From contig QMPB01000120.1 of assembly GCA_003648395.1 (NCBI GenBank), positions 1-9,743 of the forward strand: 9,743 bases of DNA. The letters run 5' to 3'. The number at the start of each line of letters is the position of its first letter. The first letter of the stretch is position 1. Made by a program: the position numbers and the translations under genes. Positions 8,001-9,743 of this stretch are shown piece after piece. Source of the DNA: Bacteroidota bacterium (GTDB taxonomy: Bacteria > Bacteroidota > Bacteroidia > Bacteroidales > UBA1556). The notes beneath the pieces are model-generated. The model saw only the letters and a program-made list of their open reading frames with translations, ran no database searches and was not told the origin of the DNA.

Positions 8001-8337
8001 TGGCTGTATAAGTTATTCTTTTGGGAACTCCTCCTGTTGATGGAATGGTAAATACCTCAGTATTTCCATCGTACTGACCTGTAAATGCAATAGTTTTACC
8101 ATTAGGAGAAAATCTAGCAAACATTTCGTAACCATTACCAGAGGTGAGTTTTCTGGCTTCACCACCTGTTTTTGATACCATATACAAATCACCTGCATAG
8201 GTAAAAACTATAGTGTCGTTATGAATAGCTGGAAACCGGAATAATCTGTCAACTTGCTGATTTTGGCTAAATACAGCACTTGAATTAACAATAAAAGCAA
8301 ATAAAATACTTGTAAAAATAATGTAAAATCTCTTCAT
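5095..8337 (-). CDS. Exported tricorn-like serine protease (peptidase S41)
   Basis: This is a 1080-aa tricorn-type protease, close to full length for the family. A signal peptide (KRFYIIFTSILFAFIVNSS, cleavage near 24-25) sends it to the periplasm, unlike the cytosolic archaeal enzyme. Residues about 30-545 are beta-propeller repeats of TolB/WD40-like type: FSPNGKTIAF (76-85), WTPDGKEIVY (132-141), WSPDGKHIAF (370-379), WSPDSKKVLW (416-425), WSPDSRWIAY (458-467) and FSDNGKYLFF (503-512). A charged insert follows (553-568). The helical C1 region (about 680-750) contains GHAYTGGGD with catalytic His744. A PDZ-like domain spans about 760-855. The S41 core (about 875-1045) contains DDRGNGGG, then GYSASDGD with nucleophile Ser968 and Asp969 (equivalent to tricorn's P1-specificity Asp966), TWGG, and Glu1027 in IIEGYGVDPDIEV. 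Gly743 sits where I recall tricorn having Ser745. It probably degrades peptides in the envelope. It is flanked by 117 nt and 144 nt of intergenic DNA, so it is likely its own transcription unit. The weak AAGAAG at 8344-8349 lies 6 nt before the ATG. Confidence 0.95.
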   Translation of the reverse strand: MKRFYIIFTSILFAFIVNSSAVFSQNQQVDRLFRFPAIHNDTIVFTYAGDLYMVSKTGGEARKLTSGNGYEMFARFSPNGKTIAFTGQYDGNTEVFTIPSTGGVPKRITYTATLNRDDISDRMGPNNIVMDWTPDGKEIVYRSRKQSYNSFVGSLFKVSKDGGMSEQLPLPTGGFCSYSPNFEKLAFNQVMREFRTWKYYHGGMADDVWIYNFKTKETENITNNDAQDIFPMWYKTRVFFLSDRDRIMNLFSYDLMTKQIQKLTQFTEYDIKFPSIGTSNIVFENAGYIYTYEIDKQKLTKIDIIINNDFPESRSKLVDASKYINSYSLSPKAKRLAVSARGDIFTLAVKEGVTYNFTETSNAFDRNVEWSPDGKHIAFLSDREGEYDIYMMNSDGKGPIEKLTTGNASYKFEIQWSPDSKKVLWSDKKMYLQYVDIETKIVTTVTHSPTWEIRDFTWSPDSRWIAYSDNDGKGMNQIYVFDTEAKSTKTVTDKWYSSESPSFSDNGKYLFFSSARTFDPIYSETEWNSAYHDMSKIYFITLQEDEINPFAPKDDNDDIEENKEDKDKKVNVIIDFENIENRVIALPVAAGYYWNIRVPNNKVYYSYYGSSKKSSSIKMYDLNKKKETSLADGMGFFITPDAKKMFINKGKKMQVIDLPSSAIKIDKPIDISGLKVWVNKHEEWAQIYKEAWRQMRDFFYDENMHGVDWNAMYDKYAVLVPYVNNRNDLNYLIGELIGELSIGHAYTGGGDRASPERYKTGLLGAQLSKDESGFFKIDKILKGENFRSILRSPLTEVGLNVAEGNFIISVDGKSCKDYADFYQLMFNKANKTVSLEVNTTASDMGAKTIIIKPIADESKLYYYNWVEDNIAKVNKATEGQVGYIHIPDMGRDGLNEFVKHFYPQLSKKALIIDDRGNGGGNVSPMIIERLRRQITRANIARNQTIVTQTPTKMMLGPVILLVNGYSASDGDLFPYSFRKHKLGKIIGKRTWGGVTGIRGSLPFIDGGNLTRPEFASFAADGSKWIIEGYGVDPDIEVNNDPAREFVGIDQQLNRAIEEIMLELKDYKGLPEPPPYPDKSK

Positions 8338-8375
8338 ATATAACTTCTTAAAATTTGCAATAATAAATTAAGCGA

Positions 8376-8429
8376 TAAAGTTACGGAAAAAATTATTCAA
8401 ATACACAATGAAAGAATTATTCAAAGATA
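8376..8429 (-). promoter_or_regulatory. Candidate promoter region of the tricorn-like gene
   Basis: The 144-nt gap upstream of the protease has two -7-like boxes on the minus strand. TATCTTTG (8422-8429) matches TAnnTTTG fully, but I find no TTTG 19-21 bp upstream. TAACTTTA (8376-8383), preceded by CCG as in many Bacteroidota promoters, differs at one base and has only a partial upstream element. Neither box is convincing alone, but the gap is long enough for a promoter and the neighbouring gene ends just before it. Confidence 0.35.
8386..8425 (-). repeat. Direct repeat in the upstream region of the tricorn-like gene
   Basis: Two 16-bp copies of TTTGAATAATT(C/T)TTTC lie at 8410-8425 and 8386-8401. 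They match at 15 of 16 positions and start 24 bp apart. They sit within the candidate promoter region, the distal one overlapping the TATCTTTG box. They could be regulator binding sites or a small duplication. The low complexity of the sequence limits confidence. Confidence 0.55.
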
Positions 8430-8481
8430 CAATAGTGCAACAAAAAGGCCATGTGATGATGCAATTATACAATTGTTTAAG

Positions 8482-9743
8482 TTAGAACATTTCTATTTCT
8501 ATACTTTGCACAAATAATGTATATGTTTTATTGCCTTGCACATTTGCTTCAGAAACTAACATGAGAACTGATTCTTCCTCTTTATCTTTTGTTAATATTT
8601 CTACCTCTTGGCGAACTCCTACAATTTTTTCTCTATCAGGGAAAGCCAGATTAGCGACAAATTCATCATTCTTGAGTACATCTTTGGAGAATAATTTTCC
8701 AATCTTTTTATTTTTTACTTCAGCCTTGGTATAACCCCATAATTCTTCAGCAGCTTTATTATAAAAGATTATTTCCCCAGACTCTTTGATAGTAAGAGTT
8801 GCATCAAGCATACCTTCAAGAGTAAGCTCATTACGTATTTTTATTATTTCAGTTTCTTTAAAATGCTCTTTCATTTCATCACGAGCCTCTTCAAGTTTTA
8901 TTTCAAGCATTTTCTGCTCGGTAACATCATTAGCAATATAAATAACCTTTTCTATATCCCCATAATAATTCTGAATAGAAGAGGCAGCCCCTTGAAACCA
9001 TCTACTGTCACCATTGCTATTCACAAACTGCATAACACCTCTATACGACTCACCATTTAACAAACTCTTCCACTCATCATCAAACATCTTCACCAAATCT
9101 TCAGAAATAATACTTCTAATTTTCTTATTCAAAATATCATTCATTTTATAATTAAGAGTCTCTAGAAACATCTCATTACAACCTCTAATACGACCATCAG
9201 CATTAAACTCTGCTGTCATACTAGAAAGATTTATTGCTTCTATTTGGGCTTGATTATCTAAGCTTATATTCTTCTCTTTTGTTACATCAGTTGCCAAAAA
9301 CAAAACACTTTCTATATTACCATTAATATCACGTTTGCTAACAAATGTTGACATTAGCCAAACACTACTACCATCCTTCTTGGTATGTTTCACATCTCCA
9401 TCAAAATGGGTTCCACCATCAAGAAGAGAATTCCAATTATTATTAAACTCATCTTGATCAATAGAGTCGATAAATGAAAATACTTTCACCCCCTTAATTT
9501 CGGTATCATTAGAGAAACCTAATATATCAACAAACTTCTTATTTGCATTTATCAATCTTCCATTGGGGTCGTATTCGGCACTAATCATGGTATGATTTAC
9601 TGCATTTGAGAAGCTTTCAAACTCTTCGCCTTGCTGTATAGCTTTCTCTTGTGTAGCTCTGAGTTCTTCAATATTATTCAATAATTCTGCTTCCTTATGT
9701 GCTAATTCTTCAGATTGATTTTGAGAAGTATTTAATAATTCTC
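8482..9743 (-). CDS. Multi-PAS sensor protein, C-terminal part (5' end outside window)
   Basis: The frame stays open to the right edge, so 419 complete residues of a longer protein are visible. The TTG at 9681 is an internal leucine in a coiled-coil segment (SEELAHKEAELLNNIEELRATQEKA), not a start. Three PAS units follow, counted from the first visible residue: PAS1 about 42-155, PAS2 about 168-275 and PAS3 about 305-417. PAS1 and PAS2 are clearly related copies: both carry the pattern W-x-SLL-x-G, a later W after the core strand, and an ending A-x-DVT-x-x-K typical of the PAC motif. PAS3 (GEIIFYNKAAEELWGYTKAEV) resembles the common PAS fold and is preceded by a charged helix (about 275-305). 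PAS domains sense small molecules, redox state or light, or mediate dimerisation. The chain ends right after PAS3, with no histidine-kinase, HATPase, GGDEF or methyl-accepting domain. Any output domain must therefore lie N-terminal, outside the window, or be a separate protein. No cofactor-binding residue can be assigned. Confidence 0.9.
   Translation of the reverse strand, partial: ELLNTSQNQSEELAHKEAELLNNIEELRATQEKAIQQGEEFESFSNAVNHTMISAEYDPNGRLINANKKFVDILGFSNDTEIKGVKVFSFIDSIDQDEFNNNWNSLLDGGTHFDGDVKHTKKDGSSVWLMSTFVSKRDINGNIESVLFLATDVTKEKNISLDNQAQIEAINLSSMTAEFNADGRIRGCNEMFLETLNYKMNDILNKKIRSIISEDLVKMFDDEWKSLLNGESYRGVMQFVNSNGDSRWFQGAASSIQNYYGDIEKVIYIANDVTEQKMLEIKLEEARDEMKEHFKETEIIKIRNELTLEGMLDATLTIKESGEIIFYNKAAEELWGYTKAEVKNKKIGKLFSKDVLKNDEFVANLAFPDREKIVGVRQEVEILTKDKEEESVLMLVSEANVQGNKTYTLFVQSIEIEMF

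Noticed and set aside
8462..8475. Small hairpin CAATT-ATAC-AATTG just after the PAS gene stop, as a terminator
   Set aside because: The stem is only 5 bp and almost all A-T, and no T-run follows directly on the minus strand. The TTTTTG further on is preceded by no stable stem.
8408..8485. A 25-codon ORF on the plus strand between the protease and PAS genes
   Set aside because: It starts within one of the direct repeats, has no plus-strand promoter or ribosome binding site that I can see, and overlaps the end of the PAS gene. Chance is the simpler explanation.
9679..9681. TTG as the start codon of the PAS protein
   Set aside because: The same frame continues without a stop to the window edge and encodes a matching coiled-coil segment, so this is an internal Leu codon and the gene is truncated by the window.

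Overview
The window is AT-rich DNA, most likely from a Bacteroidota chromosome and possibly from Bacteroidales or Marinilabiliales. The evidence is a near-perfect Bacteroidota-type promoter (TTTG, 20 bp, TATATTTG) upstream of one operon, gene starts that mostly lack a strong Shine-Dalgarno, and gene families typical of that phylum. These families are a periplasmic tricorn-like S41 protease with a beta-propeller, a polysaccharide-deacetylase-like protein with an extra N-terminal region, and short lipoproteins. I see no rRNA, tRNA, CRISPR array, insertion sequence or transposase.

Layout, left to right. (1) Positions 1-1440 (+): the C-terminal four fifths of aspartyl-tRNA synthetase (aspS); its N-terminal anticodon-binding domain lies before the window. 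(2) Positions 1476-4977 (-): a tight five-gene run. In transcription order it is ParD-like antitoxin, ParE-like toxin, RadC-family protein, polysaccharide-deacetylase-like protein, and an uncharacterised lipoprotein. Gaps are -14, 15, 12 and 3 nt, so one transcript from the promoter at about 4998-5029 is likely. aspS and this run converge with only 35 nt between them. (3) Positions 5095-8337 (-): a 1080-aa exported tricorn-like serine protease. (4) Positions 8482-9743 (-): the C-terminal part of a multi-PAS sensor protein, which continues past the right edge of the window.

Most of the window is ordinary housekeeping and accessory gene content. The most interesting arrangement is a ParDE toxin-antitoxin pair at the head of a radC operon. 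Its only visible promoter has an inverted repeat that exactly brackets the -7 element, as expected for autoregulation by the antitoxin. If so, radC, the deacetylase-like gene and the lipoprotein would be under toxin-antitoxin control. Secondary points are the divergent NodB-like active site, a lipoprotein of unknown family with a small triplicated repeat at its start, a Gly where tricorn has a Ser beside the catalytic His, and a PAS protein with no output domain at its C-terminus. I do not see convincing evidence of a wholly new system.
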